64,000 bases of DNA from contig NZ_VLNT01000009.1 in the NCBI RefSeq assembly GCF_007421815.1, positions 105,863-169,862 of the forward strand, read 5' to 3'. Position 1 is the stretch's first letter, and every line of letters starts with the position of its first letter. This stretch comes from Aeromicrobium piscarium. Lineage in GTDB: Bacteria > Actinomycetota > Actinomycetes > Propionibacteriales > Nocardioidaceae. The translations under genes were made by a program, and so were the position numbers. Below are positions 26,973 through 38,590 of this stretch, in pieces. The notes under the pieces are model-generated. The model saw only the letters and a program-made list of their open reading frames with translations, had not been told where the DNA came from and did no database searches.

Positions 26973-27035
26973 CTCTTCAGTCTGCCGCACGCGGTCGAGC
27001 TGCGTCCGATGACGACGGATGCGAGGCTGGCCGGT

Positions 27036-27599
27036 ATGAGGAAGCGGATGCTGGTGGCCGGAGCGGCGGCGGTGGTGTTCGCCGCTGCCGGCGCGGGATG
27101 CAGCGACGACGACGAGACGAGTGCCGGTTCGGCCGCGGACACCACCGATCTGGCGACCGCCGATCTCGCACTCTCGTGGCAGGACGCGGTGACGCTGGCC
27201 CAGGACTCCTTCGACGGCGAGCTGGCGTCCATCGAGCTCGACGAAGGTCACGAGGGTCTGGTCTACACGATCGAGCTGGTCTCCGCGGACGAAGAGTACG
27301 AGACGGTCATCGGGGCGGACGACGATGAGCGGGTGATCGCCGAGGAGACCGAGCGGATCGACGACGATGACCGCGCCGAGAAGGCGGCCGAGACGGTGGC
27401 CGTGGACGACGTGGCGGAGCTTGACGAGGCGATGCGGACGGCGCTCGCCGAGTACGACGGCCAGGTCGTGGAGTGGAAGCTCGAGGGCACCTCGCGAGGT
27501 CCGCAGTACCAGTTCGACATCCGCGCCGATGGCGACACGGAGGATGTGGAAGTGAGCGTCGACGCGATCAGCGGCGACCTGATCGGCCGCCACGACTGA
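27036..27599 (+). CDS. PepSY-domain lipoprotein
   Basis: A 187-residue secreted protein. The signal peptide ends in AAAGAGC, a lipobox, so the mature protein starts at Cys and is membrane anchored. Two PepSY-like repeats follow: SWQDAVTLAQDSFDGELASIELDE and AVDDVAELDEAMRTALAEYDGQVVEWKLE. The mature part is very acidic. ATG at 27036 has an AGG site; an upstream ATG at 27009 is possible. PepSY proteins often modulate proteases or redox partners; no specific role can be given. Confidence 0.8.
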   Translation: MRKRMLVAGAAAVVFAAAGAGCSDDDETSAGSAADTTDLATADLALSWQDAVTLAQDSFDGELASIELDEGHEGLVYTIELVSADEEYETVIGADDDERVIAEETERIDDDDRAEKAAETVAVDDVAELDEAMRTALAEYDGQVVEWKLEGTSRGPQYQFDIRADGDTEDVEVSVDAISGDLIGRHD

Positions 27600-27647
27600 G
27601 GTTCGGCGAGCGTTGACCCTATGGTCGGCGCCGCATAACGTGAACGA

Positions 27648-28932
27648 GTGTCCTTCATTGCCCGGAGTCGTGCGATCGGGCTCGTCGCCCTGGTGGCTGT
27701 GTTGTCGGTGGTCGGCGTGAGCGCCTGCGGCCCGTCGTCACCGGAGCCTTCTCGGAGTGAACAGCGCGGCGATGTCGGCTATCGGCCGGTCTCCCTGTCG
27801 CAGGCAGCGGCGACGCAGGAGGTGGTGGAGGCCACGACGGCCCTCGGCAACGATCTTCTCGCGGGTGCCGGTGGCGACAACCGGGTGGTGTCCTCGGCGT
27901 CGGTCGCCCTCGTGTTCGCCATCGTCGCGGAGGGAGCGCGGGGGCCTGCCGCCGACGCGCTCGACGAGTTCCTCGGGGCGGGCGGCACGGACCGCCGCGA
28001 CGCCTTCAGTGCCTTGCAGGCCGCGATCGCCGAGTACGACGGCGACCCGTCCGTGGTCCAGGACGACGAGCTGCCGGAGCGTCCACTGCTGCATCTGGCC
28101 ACCGGCATCGTCGAGGCGGAGGGCCACGAGGTCGAGTCGGACTTCCTGGATGTCATCACTGAGTACTTCGATGCGGGTGTGGCCACCGCCGACTTCGCCG
28201 ATGCGAACGCGAAGGCCGTGCTGGACGCCTGGGTCCAGGAGCACACCGGCGGGCTGATCGAGGAGTCGGCCATCGAGCCGGACGCCGACACGGTCTTCGT
28301 GCTGCAGAACGCGGTCCTGCTGGCGGCGCGCTGGCAGAGCCCCTTCGCGAAGTCCGCGACGACGGACGAGCCTTTCACCGACTCCTCGGGCGATCAGCAT
28401 CGGGTCGAGACGATGCATCAGAGCCTGCGGGCCGCGTACACCGATGAGCCGGGCGGTCAGGCCGTCCGGCTGCCCTACACCGAGGGCTTCGCGATGGACG
28501 TGCTCCTTCCCGAGGAGGGCACGGCCCCTGAGGACCTGACGACGCAGGACTGGGCCGCCTACGACGGGGCGCTGCGCGCGGAGCCGGAGACGATGGTGGA
28601 CCTGGCGCTGCCCAAGGTCGACATCGACTCGTCGGCTTTCCCTGGTGGAGCCGCTGCGGCGACTCGGCCTGGCGCCTGTGCTCGCCGGCGACGACCTCGG
28701 CGGTATCGCCGGGGGCGTGTCCATCGGCGAGGTCGCGCAGCAGGCGCTGCTGCGCATCGATGAGGAGGGGACGGTGGCCGCGGCCGTCACCGAGATCGCC
28801 GGGCTGACATCGGCGCCCGCCGTCACCGATGAGGTGACCATGATCGTCGATCGGCCCTTCGCGCTGAGGATCGTCCACGTCGACACCGGCTGGCCGCTCT
28901 TCCAAGCCGTCGTCAACGACCCGCGGGGTTAA
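27648..28932 (+). pseudogene. Serpin-family lipoprotein, interrupted by a +1 frameshift
   Basis: The 5' part (27648-28640) encodes a lipoprotein signal (GVSACG) and a serpin body (NRVVSSASVALVFAIVAEGARG; FVLQNAVLLAARWQSPF; LPKVDIDSSAF). The frame then runs into an Arg-rich tail. From 28642 a second frame resumes the serpin (LVEPLRRLGLAPV) through the reactive-centre hinge EEGTVAAAVT and the C-terminal VDRPFALRIVH up to the TAA at 28930. Removing one C from the CCC at 28640-28642 joins both halves exactly. The hinge fits inhibitory serpins. Either a recent mutation or a sequencing error; the rest looks intact. Confidence 0.85.
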
Positions 28933-28950
28933 GGGACCGGATGATGCCGT

Positions 28951-29068
28951 GAGCGGTGACTTACGCACCCCTCCCAAGGGTGGGTGGTGAGATAGGCACC
29001 TTTCGCGGCAGTCGAGACGTGCGTAACCCACCGCCCCACGGAGCGAGAGGTGCGTAAGTCACCGCCCC
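28951..29068. repeat. Intergenic repeat cluster B: nested GCGGTGACTTACGCACC elements
   Basis: Four related ~18-nt units occupy the gap between the serpin and the leuA leader. Unit 1 (28953-28969) and unit 4 (29050-29068) form a perfect 17-bp inverted repeat. Unit 2 (28983-29000) is a diverged copy in the orientation of unit 1. Unit 3 (29019-29037) is a direct copy of unit 4 with two mismatches in 19. The units therefore nest as 1-2 facing 3-4. No T-run follows. Sequence is distinct from cluster A, but both carry a GAG[C/T]GGTG core. Confidence 0.7.
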
Positions 29069-29135
29069 TGGCGTCATCATCAGGTTCCTGACCGGCGAAT
29101 GCCATCGCGACGGAAAGCCGTCCGTGCAGGCCTGT

Positions 29136-29141
29136 TATGCT
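29136..29141 (+). promoter_or_regulatory. Extended -10 element of the leuA leader transcript
   Basis: TATGCT at 29136-29141 is preceded by TGT, giving an extended -10 (TGnTATGCT). Transcription would start at about 29148, which leaves only about 3 nt before the leader-peptide ATG. No convincing -35 hexamer is visible. Confidence 0.45.
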
Positions 29142-29150
29142 GACCACGTT

Positions 29151-29198
29151 ATGCGCTATGCGAACCTGCTCCTTCGCTGCCGCGTCGAGGTCCACTAG
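29151..29198 (+). CDS. leuA leader peptide (three consecutive Leu codons)
   Basis: A 15-codon reading frame, MRYANLLLRCRVEVH, ends in TAG at 29196, 66 bp upstream of the leuA start. It has three adjacent leucine codons using three different codons (CTG CTC CTT). Leader peptides rich in Leu codons ahead of leuA are an established attenuation device, and comparative work has proposed such leaders for actinobacterial leuA. Ribosome stalling at low charged tRNA-Leu would alter folding of the 66-nt region between the peptide and leuA. It has no ribosome site of its own and may be translated from a near-leaderless mRNA. Confidence 0.6.
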   Translation: MRYANLLLRCRVEVH

Positions 29199-30998
<1,800 letters not shown>

Positions 30999-31011
30999 CG
31001 CTCCCGCCGGG

Positions 31012-31097
31012 GCGGTGCGTTAGCGTCCATTCGCACCCGGTGAGCGGTGGGTGAGCGTCCATTCGGCACGTCCGGATGGACGCCTACCCACCGCTCA
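31012..31097. repeat. Intergenic repeat cluster C: GCGGTG..AGCGTCCATTCG elements
   Basis: Two direct copies of a ~22-nt element (31012-31033 and 31044-31066) are followed by an inverted copy. Arms 31041-31066 and 31072-31097 pair over 26 positions with 3 mismatches across a 5-nt loop, a very long stem. It lies 43 bp after the leuA stop and about 60 bp before the next gene, so it could act as a terminator. The TGAGCGGTG core is shared with cluster B, while the tail (AGCGTCCATTCG) is specific to this site. Confidence 0.7.
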
Positions 31098-31159
31098 CGT
31101 GCACCACGCCCACTGACCGGGGACTGGACCGTCTGGACGGTTTAGTGAATGCTGTGGCC

Positions 31160-32239
31160 ATGGTCACACGATCGATCGAGACGGTAGCGGTGATTGGGCT
31201 GGGCAAAGTCGGCGAGCTCGTCGCGTCGCTGTTGGCGCGGGCCGGCTTCGAGGTCATCGGCTTCGACGCGGTCGAACGTCCGTGCGCCGATTTCGAGACG
31301 CGGCTTTTGGATGTCGTCGACGGACAGGCGATCCGTTCTGGACTCAGCGATGCCGACGCCGTCGTCGCCTGTCTGCCGTACCACCTGAACATCGCCGTGG
31401 CGGAGGCCGCCTACGATGCCGGCGTCCACTACTTCGATCTCACCGAGGACGTCCCCACCACGGAACGCGTGGTCGAGCTGTCGGCCGTCAGGCCGGAGTC
31501 GGTCTTCGTGCCTCAGTGCGGGCTGGCGCCCGGATTCATCGGCATCGTCGGTGCATCCGTCGCCGCGACCTTCACCACGACCCGCAGCATCGAGCTGAAA
31601 GTCGGCGCGCTGCCTCAGAACCCCACCGGACTACTCGGCTACGCCTTCAACTGGTCCGCGGAGGGAGTCGTCAACGAGTACCTGAACGACTGTGAGGTGT
31701 TGCGTGGTGGCCGTCGGCAGATGGTCCCGGCGCTGGCTGAGAAGGAGCGCGTCGTCATCGGCGGGATCGAGCTGGAGGCGGCGCTCACCTCCGGGGGACT
31801 CGGGACGATGTGCCGAACCTACGAAGGACACGTGCAGCGGCTCGACTACAAGACGCTGCGCTACCCGGGGCACTTCCGGCAGATGCACTTCCTCTTCGAT
31901 GAGCTGAACCTGCGTGACGACCGCGCCCTCATCGGCCGGATCCTTCTCGATGCCAAACCACCGGTCAACGACGACATCGTCTACCTGCACGTGGCCGTCG
32001 AGGGCGTGAAAGACGGTCAGCCGTTCCGCGAGAACTTCGTCCGGGGTTATCTGCCGATGGACATCGACGGACGCCGGTGGCGCGCCATCAGCTGGACGAC
32101 GGCAGCATCGGCCGTCGGAGTCGTGGAGCTGGTGGCCGAGGGCGTCCTGCCGCACACGGGATGCGTCCATCAAGAGGACATCCGGTTCTCCGATCTGCTG
32201 GCGACGCGCTCAGGAGCGTTGTTCGCGGCGGCATCCTGA
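31160..32239 (+). CDS. Saccharopine dehydrogenase-like NAD(P)-binding protein
   Basis: A 359-residue protein with an N-terminal Rossmann motif VAVIGLGKVGELVASLLARAG, followed by the saccharopine-dehydrogenase-family core (VVACLPYHLNIAVAEAAYDAGVHYFDLTED; FVPQCGLAPGFIGIVG). Family members act on lysine-pathway or related amino-acid dehydrogenation; mycobacteria and proteobacteria carry uncharacterised relatives. ATG at 31160 is chosen since the Rossmann strand begins right after it; upstream codons reach into repeat cluster C. Confidence 0.85.
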   Translation: MVTRSIETVAVIGLGKVGELVASLLARAGFEVIGFDAVERPCADFETRLLDVVDGQAIRSGLSDADAVVACLPYHLNIAVAEAAYDAGVHYFDLTEDVPTTERVVELSAVRPESVFVPQCGLAPGFIGIVGASVAATFTTTRSIELKVGALPQNPTGLLGYAFNWSAEGVVNEYLNDCEVLRGGRRQMVPALAEKERVVIGGIELEAALTSGGLGTMCRTYEGHVQRLDYKTLRYPGHFRQMHFLFDELNLRDDRALIGRILLDAKPPVNDDIVYLHVAVEGVKDGQPFRENFVRGYLPMDIDGRRWRAISWTTAASAVGVVELVAEGVLPHTGCVHQEDIRFSDLLATRSGALFAAAS

Positions 32240-32244
32240 CCGGA

Positions 32245-33213
32245 TCAGATCGTGAGCATGACCTTGCCGGTGGTGCGGCGAGCCTCCAGATCCTCGTGCG
32301 CTCGCGCGGCGTCGCGCATCGGGTAGGCGGCACCGACGCGCACGTCGATCTCGCCGGCGGCGACCGCCGCGAAGAGGTCGGCGGCGCGCCAGTCGAGCTC
32401 GGCGCGATCGGCGATGAAATCGTTGAGGGAGGGCCGGGTCAGCACCAGCGAGCCCTTGGCATTGAGCGTCTGTGGGTCGACGGGAGGCACCGGACCGCTC
32501 GCGGCACCGAACAGCACCACCGTCCCGCGGGTGCGCACGGCGTCGAGGGAGCGGTCGAAGGTGTCTCGGCCGACGCCGTCGTAGACGACACGGGCGCCGA
32601 GGCCGTCGGTTAGCTCGCGGACCCGCTCGTCGAATCGGTCGTAAGCGACGATCACCTCCTGGGCCCCGGCCTCGCGTGAGAGACGGGCCTTCTGCGATGT
32701 CGAGACCGTGGTGAGCACCCGGACGCCCCGGTGGCTCAGCATCTGGGTCAGCAGCAGCCCGACACCACCGGCACCGGCGTGGAGGAGCGCGGTGTCGCCC
32801 GCATCGAGCTGGACGATGGAATGCGTCAGGAAGTGCGCGGTCATGCCCTGGAGCAGCATGGCCGCCGCCTGCTGGTCGTCGACATCGTCCGGGACACGGA
32901 CGGCCAGGCTGGCGGGGACGACGACATGCTCGGCGTAGCCGCCATCGCCCATCGCCCAGGCGACACGATCGCCGGGAGCGAATCCGGTGACTCCGTCGCC
33001 GACGGCGGCGACCCGTCCCGCCCCCTCCTTGCCCGGAGTGAAGGGAAGCGGCGCGCGATAGGTTCCCGTCCGCAGATAGGTGTCGATGAAGTTGACACCT
33101 GCGGCGCCCACCTCGACGAGGAGCTCACCCGGCCCCGGCTCGGGCCGCGGGACCTCGCGCCATTGCATGACCTCGGGGCCGCCGGTCTTCTCGATGACGA
33201 TCGCGTGGCTCAT
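32245..33213 (-). CDS. NADPH:quinone oxidoreductase (zinc-free MDR family)
   Basis: A 322-residue medium-chain dehydrogenase/reductase of the QOR type. GAAGVNFIDTYLRTGTYRAPLPF is the typical N-terminal stretch, and the cofactor loop is LLHAGAGGVGLLLTQMLSHRG. There are no zinc-binding Cys clusters. It reduces quinones, or enals/enones, with NADPH. Convergent with the saccharopine-dehydrogenase-like gene, 5 bp apart. Confidence 0.93.
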   Translation of the reverse strand: MSHAIVIEKTGGPEVMQWREVPRPEPGPGELLVEVGAAGVNFIDTYLRTGTYRAPLPFTPGKEGAGRVAAVGDGVTGFAPGDRVAWAMGDGGYAEHVVVPASLAVRVPDDVDDQQAAAMLLQGMTAHFLTHSIVQLDAGDTALLHAGAGGVGLLLTQMLSHRGVRVLTTVSTSQKARLSREAGAQEVIVAYDRFDERVRELTDGLGARVVYDGVGRDTFDRSLDAVRTRGTVVLFGAASGPVPPVDPQTLNAKGSLVLTRPSLNDFIADRAELDWRAADLFAAVAAGEIDVRVGAAYPMRDAARAHEDLEARRTTGKVMLTI

Positions 33214-33365
33214 GCCGCCAGACTAGCGACGAACCATCCACCTCACCCACCCTCGAGGCGCCGCCCGGCGGGGGCGGTAGCTGGTCAACCCTACGTCCGT
33301 CCTCGAGGTAGGGCATCAACCTCATGGCACTCCGATTCGGTTGCTCCTCTACCGCCACACGGGGC

Positions 33366-34082
33366 TCACTTGGGGATCGCGGCGTCGGCGATACCGAACA
33401 TCGCCGTGGTCTTCACGATCTGCTGCGGCAACTCGATCGCACGCAGCGTGGTCAGGGCGATCCAATCGTCCTTGGCCAGCTCCATCCCGCGTCTCTTGGC
33501 CCGCTCCTTGAGCTCGCGTCTCGCCGGGCCGCCCTCGGGAGCGGCCGCGGGGGAGTCAAGCACGATGTCGAGCAGAGGCCCGGTATCGCCGTCCCCGACG
33601 GCCAGCAGCGCGGCGAGGCGCCGGATCGTCTCATCGGGCTCCCCACCATCGACCAGCGTCGCGCGGAGACGTCCGAGAAGATCGTCGCGATGGCGCGGGT
33701 CGAGCACCGGGTAGCGCTTGCCGAACATCCCGGATCTCTGGAGCGGTCCGAGCACTCCCTCGGTCACCAGACCGCCGTAGATCCCGTCGCGCAGCTTGGT
33801 ACCGCCACCGAGCCTGAGCACCGCGTTGCGGGGCCACTGCTCGGGATGGTTCCGCACCCGCGCGAGGCCGTACTCCAGCGACGGTTCAGCGACCGGGGAC
33901 GGATCCAGCACCACGACTCGCGACTTTCGTCCCTCGCCGGTCCGCCCGAGCCGTCCTCGATCGACGAGGTCGTGCAGGGCCGCACCGCCGAGGACCTTGT
34001 AGCCGTGATCCCTGACCCGAACGATCGACTCTCCGGTGTCGGGTCGCGTCATGATCGAGACGATGTCGGCGAGAACGGTCAT
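33366..34082 (-). CDS. GPP34 (GOLPH3-like) family protein
   Basis: A 238-residue protein of the Golgi phosphoprotein 3 family, common in actinobacteria. The N-terminus (LADIVSIMTRPDTGE), the segment ALHDLVDRGRLGRTGEGRKSRVVVLDPSPVAEPSLEYGL, and the C-terminal helices (KRRGMELAKDDWIALTTLRAIELPQQIV) fit. Bacterial members have no established function; the eukaryotic protein binds phosphatidylinositol-4-phosphate. The 152-bp gap upstream contains only an imperfect CCCTAC/GTAGGG inverted repeat. Confidence 0.75.
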   Translation of the reverse strand: MTVLADIVSIMTRPDTGESIVRVRDHGYKVLGGAALHDLVDRGRLGRTGEGRKSRVVVLDPSPVAEPSLEYGLARVRNHPEQWPRNAVLRLGGGTKLRDGIYGGLVTEGVLGPLQRSGMFGKRYPVLDPRHRDDLLGRLRATLVDGGEPDETIRRLAALLAVGDGDTGPLLDIVLDSPAAAPEGGPARRELKERAKRRGMELAKDDWIALTTLRAIELPQQIVKTTAMFGIADAAIPK

Positions 34083-34105
34083 ATCGGCAGGCTATCGGGA
34101 CGCCG

Positions 34106-34504
34106 CTACTCCTCCCGCGGATCCCGAGCGGCCTCGACACCGAGGGCGACGAGCAGCCGGGGGAGCGCGATGGCGGCGGTCGAGGAGACGATCCACACGA
34201 CGAGAGCGCCCCACGCCCAGGCGGACAGTCCCGAGATCCACAGTGCACGACCGAACCAGGAGGCGATGACCAGTGCGATGACCGTGGCGGCGAGGCCGGT
34301 GAGTCCGACCAGGTAGCGTGCACGCTCCGCCGCGACTCGGCTCAGCCACGGTGTGACGAGTCCTTGGACGATGGCGTAGATGACGACGGTGGTCACGAAT
34401 CCGAAGACACGTACCCGGAACCCGTCGACAGCGACGGCGGCCGCGAGCAGTCCGAGGGCCGCCGAACCGAGGTAGACGACGATCATCACCGCGAGTCTGG
34501 CCAT
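34106..34504 (-). CDS. Phage-holin-like family four-helix membrane protein
   Basis: A 132-residue protein with four hydrophobic segments (MARLAVMIVVYLGSAALGLL; FGFVTTVVIYAIVQGLV; LVGLTGLAATVIALVIASW; WAWGALVVWIVSSTAAIAL). The pattern matches chromosomal phage-holin-family membrane proteins of actinobacteria, which are not phage genes. ATG at 34504; the longer frame to 34576 crosses the recO promoter. Confidence 0.7.
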   Translation of the reverse strand: MARLAVMIVVYLGSAALGLLAAAVAVDGFRVRVFGFVTTVVIYAIVQGLVTPWLSRVAAERARYLVGLTGLAATVIALVIASWFGRALWISGLSAWAWGALVVWIVSSTAAIALPRLLVALGVEAARDPREE

Positions 34505-34583
34505 GGCGACATCGTAGAACCTCCATCCACGACGGTGCGCGCGCCGAGCGGGGACTGTCGGGAGGACGCGGCACAATGGGGAA

Positions 34584-35318
34584 GTGAGCCTCTACCGTGA
34601 CGCGGGCATCGTGCTGCGCACCCACAAGCTGGGTGAAGCCGACCGCATCATCACGCTGCTCACGCGCGAACGAGGCGTCGTGCGCGCGGCGGCTCGCGGT
34701 ATCCGCAAGACCACCAGTCGATTCGGCGCACGGCTCGAGCCCTTCATGCACGTCGATCTGCAGATGGGCGAGGGCAAGTCCCTCGACTTCATCACCCAGG
34801 TCGTCACGATCAACGCCTTCGCCCGGGATCTGGGTGCCGACTACGGCGCATACACGGTGGGCTGCGCCATGCTCGAGACGGCAGAGCGACTGGTCGCCGA
34901 TACAGCCGAGCCGTCGGTCCCGCAGTTCACCCTGCTCGTGGGTGCACTGCGCGCGTTGACGGAACGGCGCGAGGACCCGGGGCTGATCCTCGACTCCTTC
35001 CAGCTGCGCTCCCTCGCGATCGCCGGCTATGCCCCGTCCTTCGAGGCCTGTGCGCGTTGCGGCGTCGAAGGTCCGCACACGTTCTTCCAGGTGGCGGCGG
35101 GCGGCATGCTCTGTGACCGGTGCCGGAGTGCGGGAGCGACGGCACCGTCGCCGGCCACGGTCCAACTGCTCGGATCGCTGCTGGCGGGGGACTGGCCGAC
35201 GGCCCGGTCCTCGGACGACCGCGCACGGCGTGAGGCGAGCGGTATCGTGGCCGCCTACCTGTCCTGGCATCTGGAGCGCGGCCTGCGCTCCCTGGCTCAC
35301 GTGGATCGATACTCATGA
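34584..35318 (+). CDS. recO: DNA repair protein RecO
   Basis: A 244-residue protein with the N-terminal OB-fold start ([28 protein letters not shown]) and a C-terminal zinc-finger-like pair CARCG and CDRC. RecO helps RecR load RecA on SSB-coated DNA. GTG at 34584. It overlaps uppS by 4 bp, the usual actinobacterial recO-uppS pair. Confidence 0.94.
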   Translation: MSLYRDAGIVLRTHKLGEADRIITLLTRERGVVRAAARGIRKTTSRFGARLEPFMHVDLQMGEGKSLDFITQVVTINAFARDLGADYGAYTVGCAMLETAERLVADTAEPSVPQFTLLVGALRALTERREDPGLILDSFQLRSLAIAGYAPSFEACARCGVEGPHTFFQVAAGGMLCDRCRSAGATAPSPATVQLLGSLLAGDWPTARSSDDRARREASGIVAAYLSWHLERGLRSLAHVDRYS

Positions 35319-36082
35319 CCATGCCGGCCCCCCGGCCCCCGCGCCCCCACCCCTCGGGCGCCCGGCCTCCTTCGTTGGTGCCATCGCAGGTGCCGCGTCA
35401 CGTCGCGATCGTGATGGACGGCAATGGGCGCTGGGCCAAGCAGCGCGGCCTGCCTCGCACCGCCGGTCATGAGATGGGGGAGGCGGCGCTGTTCGATGTC
35501 GTCGAGGGCGCCATCGAGATCGGCGTCGAGGCGGTCTCGGCCTATGCGTTCTCCACCGAGAACTGGAAGCGGTCGCCCGACGAGGTCCGCTTCCTGATGG
35601 GATTCAATCGCGATGTGATCCGTCGGCGTCGCGACGAGATGCATGAACTGGGGGTGCGCGTGCGATGGGCCGGCCGCCGGCCCCGGTTGTGGCGCAGCGT
35701 GATCCGTGAGCTCGAGGTCGCCGAGGAGCTGACCCGGCACAACACGGTCATGACGCTGACGATGTGCGTCAACTACGGCGGGCGCGCTGAGATCGCGGAT
35801 GCGGCGGCCGCGCTCGCGCGCGATGTGCAGGCGGGCAAGCTCAATCCCGATCGGATCGATGACAAGGTCTTCGCGCGCTATCTTGACGAGCCGTGGATGC
35901 CCGATGTCGACCTGTTCTGGCGCACCTCGGGGGAGCAGCGCACCAGCAACTTCCTGTTGTGGCAGTCGGCCTACGCCGAGATGGTCTTCAGCGATATCGC
36001 CTGGCCCGATGTCGATCGCCGTGCCCTCTGGGCCGCCGTCGAGGAGTACGCCGACCGCCAGCGCCGCTTCGGCTCCGCCTGA
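35315..36082 (+). CDS. uppS: Isoprenyl transferase (cis-prenyl diphosphate synthase, UppS)
   Basis: A 255-residue cis-prenyltransferase. [20 protein letters not shown] holds the catalytic Asp and the substrate P-loop, [15 protein letters not shown] the allylic site, and [20 protein letters not shown] the C-terminal RxSGxxR and dimer region. It makes the polyprenyl carrier lipid for peptidoglycan. A proline-rich N-terminal extension of about 25 residues precedes the core. Confidence 0.95.
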   Translation: MTMPAPRPPRPHPSGARPPSLVPSQVPRHVAIVMDGNGRWAKQRGLPRTAGHEMGEAALFDVVEGAIEIGVEAVSAYAFSTENWKRSPDEVRFLMGFNRDVIRRRRDEMHELGVRVRWAGRRPRLWRSVIRELEVAEELTRHNTVMTLTMCVNYGGRAEIADAAAALARDVQAGKLNPDRIDDKVFARYLDEPWMPDVDLFWRTSGEQRTSNFLLWQSAYAEMVFSDIAWPDVDRRALWAAVEEYADRQRRFGSA

Positions 36083-36132
36083 CCGGGGAACTCAACGGGT
36101 TCGGGAGGAGGGGCGCTCGATAGGGTGGCGGC

Positions 36133-36945
36133 ATGCGCGTTGCCCGCTTCTCCTTGGACGATGAACCTCGCTTCGGTGTGATCGGCGATGACAACGGAAC
36201 GACGGTGATCGCCCCCCTCAAGGGCGACCCGATGTACGCCGGTGTCGAGCTGACCGGACAGAAGCTCCCGCTGGACGATGTCCGACTGCTGGCCCCGGTC
36301 ATTCCCCGCAGCAAGGTGGTCTGCGTCGGCAAGAACTATGTCCGGCATGCCGCGGAGATGGGCGGTGAGGTCCCCGAGGAACCGCTGATCTTCTACAAGC
36401 CCAATACGAGCGTGATCGGCCCTGACGAGCCGATCTTCTACCCCGAGCAGACCCAGAATCTGCACTTCGAGGGCGAGCTGGCCGTGGTGATCGGCCGGAT
36501 CTGCCGCAAGCTCGACGCGGCGGATGCCGCCAAGGTGATCTACGGCTACACGGTCGCCAATGACGTGACAGCGCGGGACCTGCAGGCGAAGGACGGCCAG
36601 TGGGCGCGGGCCAAGGGCTTCGACACCTTCTGCCCGCTCGGACCCTGGATCGAGACCGACCTGGACCCGTCCGACGTGCGAGTCTCCACCTCGCTGAACG
36701 GCGAGCCGCGACAGGATGGCCGCACGAGCGACATGGTCTTCTCGGTGGCCGATGTCATCGAGTACGTCACGAGCTTCACGACGTTGCTGCCCGGTGACGT
36801 GGTGCTCACCGGCACCCCTGAGGGCGTCGGCCCGATGCAGGTCGGCGACTCGGTGAGCGTGACCGTCGAGGGCATCGGCACACTGAGCAATCCCGTCGTC
36901 GCCGATATCGACGACGAAGACGATGACCTGGAGGTGCCGGCATGA
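36133..36945 (+). CDS. Fumarylacetoacetate hydrolase family protein
   Basis: A 270-residue FAH-fold enzyme. [17 protein letters not shown], the metal ligands in [11 protein letters not shown], and NDVTARDLQ are the family's hallmarks. Likely a 2-hydroxyhepta-2,4-diene-1,7-dioate isomerase or oxaloacetate decarboxylase/acylpyruvase; sequence alone does not decide. It overlaps gltX by 4 bp, as in mycobacteria where the FAH gene precedes gltX. Confidence 0.88.
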   Translation: MRVARFSLDDEPRFGVIGDDNGTTVIAPLKGDPMYAGVELTGQKLPLDDVRLLAPVIPRSKVVCVGKNYVRHAAEMGGEVPEEPLIFYKPNTSVIGPDEPIFYPEQTQNLHFEGELAVVIGRICRKLDAADAAKVIYGYTVANDVTARDLQAKDGQWARAKGFDTFCPLGPWIETDLDPSDVRVSTSLNGEPRQDGRTSDMVFSVADVIEYVTSFTTLLPGDVVLTGTPEGVGPMQVGDSVSVTVEGIGTLSNPVVADIDDEDDDLEVPA

Positions 36946-38417
36946 CCAAGCCGGTCGTAGCCCGTTTCTGCCCCTCGCCGACCGGCAATCCCCATGTCGG
37001 CATGGCACGCACGGCGCTGTTCAGCTGGGCTTTCGCCCGGCATCATGGCGGCCGTTTCGTGTTCCGCATCGAGGACACCGATGCCGCGCGCGACAATGAG
37101 GAGTCGTACCGGCTGCTGATCGACGTGATGCGCTGGCTGGGATTGGACTGGGACGAGGGTGTCGAGGTCGGTGGGCCGAACGGACCGTACCGGCAGTCCG
37201 AGCGGATGGACGTCTACGCCGATGTGGCGCAACGGCTGGTGGACGCGGGCTTCGCCTACAAGGCGTACGACACGGCTGAGGAGCTCGAGGAGCGCCGGGA
37301 GAAGGCCCGCGCGGAGGGCCGCCCGAGCGGTTACGACGGCTTGCACCGCGACCTGACCCCCGAGCAGCAGCAGGCCTTCGAGGACGAGGGCCGTCAGCCG
37401 GTCATCCGTTTCAAGATGCCGGCCAAGGACTGGACCTTCGACGACCTCGTGCGCGGTCCGATCACCTTCGGCGCCGAGAACGTGCAGGACTTCGTCATCG
37501 TGCGCGCCAACGGCCAGCCCCTGTACACGCTGACCAACCCGACCGATGACGCGCTCATGGGCATCACCCACGTGCTGCGCGGTGAGGATCTGTTGAGCTC
37601 CACGCCGCGTCAGATCGCCCTGTATCAGGCGTTCGCGGAGATCGGTGTGGGGGACGGTTCGACCCCGCAGTTCGGACATCTGCCCTATGTGATGGGGGCG
37701 GGTAACAAGAAGCTGTCCAAGCGCGATCCCGAGTCGAACCTGCTCGGCTACCGGGAGCAGGGCTTCCTGCCCGAGGGACTGCTCAACTACCTGGCCCTGC
37801 TGGGATGGTCGATCGCCGAGGACCGCGACATCTTCAGCCTGGCCGAGATGGTCGAGGCCTTCGAGATCTCGCGGGTCAATCCCAACCCGGCGCGTTTCGA
37901 CCTGAAGAAGTGCGAGGCGATCAACGGCGATCACGTCCGGCTGCTGTCGCTCGAGGAGTTCACCGAGCGTCTCGTGCCGTACTTCCAGTCGGCCGAGCTC
38001 GTCGACGATCCGATCACCGATGAGCAGCGAGCCATGCTCTCCAGCGCGGCTCCGTTGGTGCACGAGCGCACGAATCTGCTCACCGAGGCGGTGGCGATGC
38101 TGCGCTTCCTCTTCGTCTCGGACGCCGATTTCACGATCGACGAGACCGACCGCGCCAAGCAGCTCGACGAGAAGGGCCTGGACGTCGTGCGTGCCGCCCG
38201 CGAGGCCCTCGCCGGTCTGGGGGAGTGGACGACGGAGTCGATCGAGGGTGCGCTGCGGGCGACTCTCATCGAGGGACTGGGGCTCAAGCCGCGCCTGGCC
38301 TTCGGTCCCGTTCGTGTGGCTGTGACGGGCAGTCGAGTATCGCCGCCGCTGTTCGAATCCCTCGAGCTCCTCGGCCGCGACACCAGCCTCGCCCGCCTCG
38401 ACACTGCCCTGGCTTGA
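36942..38417 (+). CDS. gltX: Glutamyl-tRNA synthetase
   Basis: A 491-residue class I synthetase. The HIGH-equivalent region is [17 protein letters not shown] and the KMSKS-equivalent is [10 protein letters not shown]. Actinobacteria usually lack GlnRS, so this enzyme probably also charges tRNA-Gln with Glu for GatCAB conversion (known for the group; inferred here). A tRNA-Gln gene lies directly downstream. Confidence 0.95.
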   Translation: MTKPVVARFCPSPTGNPHVGMARTALFSWAFARHHGGRFVFRIEDTDAARDNEESYRLLIDVMRWLGLDWDEGVEVGGPNGPYRQSERMDVYADVAQRLVDAGFAYKAYDTAEELEERREKARAEGRPSGYDGLHRDLTPEQQQAFEDEGRQPVIRFKMPAKDWTFDDLVRGPITFGAENVQDFVIVRANGQPLYTLTNPTDDALMGITHVLRGEDLLSSTPRQIALYQAFAEIGVGDGSTPQFGHLPYVMGAGNKKLSKRDPESNLLGYREQGFLPEGLLNYLALLGWSIAEDRDIFSLAEMVEAFEISRVNPNPARFDLKKCEAINGDHVRLLSLEEFTERLVPYFQSAELVDDPITDEQRAMLSSAAPLVHERTNLLTEAVAMLRFLFVSDADFTIDETDRAKQLDEKGLDVVRAAREALAGLGEWTTESIEGALRATLIEGLGLKPRLAFGPVRVAVTGSRVSPPLFESLELLGRDTSLARLDTALA

Positions 38418-38430
38418 TGGTTCGCCCGCC

Positions 38431-38449
38431 GCACCCCGGTTTGGGGTGC
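38431..38449 (+). terminator. Hairpin after gltX
   Basis: GCACCCC (38431-38437) and GGGGTGC (38443-38449) form a perfect 7-bp GC stem with a 5-nt loop, 14 bp after the gltX stop. No T-run follows, which is common for actinobacterial terminators. Confidence 0.5.
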
Positions 38450-38518
38450 TGCGGGGCCGTCGGGTAGAGTTTCACTTCGGTTCCCTGGCTTCCGCAAGGA
38501 GCGCGAAGGGTACCCCCT

Positions 38519-38590
38519 TGGGGTATGGTGTAATTGGCAACACGGCTGATTCTGGTTCAGTTGTTCTAGGTTCGAGTCCTAGTACCCCAG
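38519..38590 (+). tRNA. tRNA-Gln (anticodon CTG)
   Basis: A 72-nt cloverleaf can be folded by eye. Acceptor TGGGGTA (38519-38525) pairs with TACCCCA (38583-38589); D stem GTGT/ACAC; anticodon stem GCTGA/TCAGT with loop TTCTGGT giving anticodon CTG; T arm CTAGG-TTCGAGT-CCTAG. The discriminator is G at 38590 and CCA is encoded at 38591-38593. This gene is the integration target of the conjugative element that follows. Confidence 0.95.

Noticed and set aside
26973..27593. N-terminal extension of the glutathionyl-hydroquinone-reductase-like gene
   Set aside because: It runs antisense through the PepSY lipoprotein gene; the conserved enzyme begins near 26972.
28951..29068. CRISPR array
   Set aside because: Repeats are few, imperfect and inverted, without regular spacers or cas genes; none elsewhere in the window either.
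34106..34504. Holin-like protein as evidence of a phage remnant
   Set aside because: It is a chromosomal actinobacterial family member between core genes with no phage neighbours.
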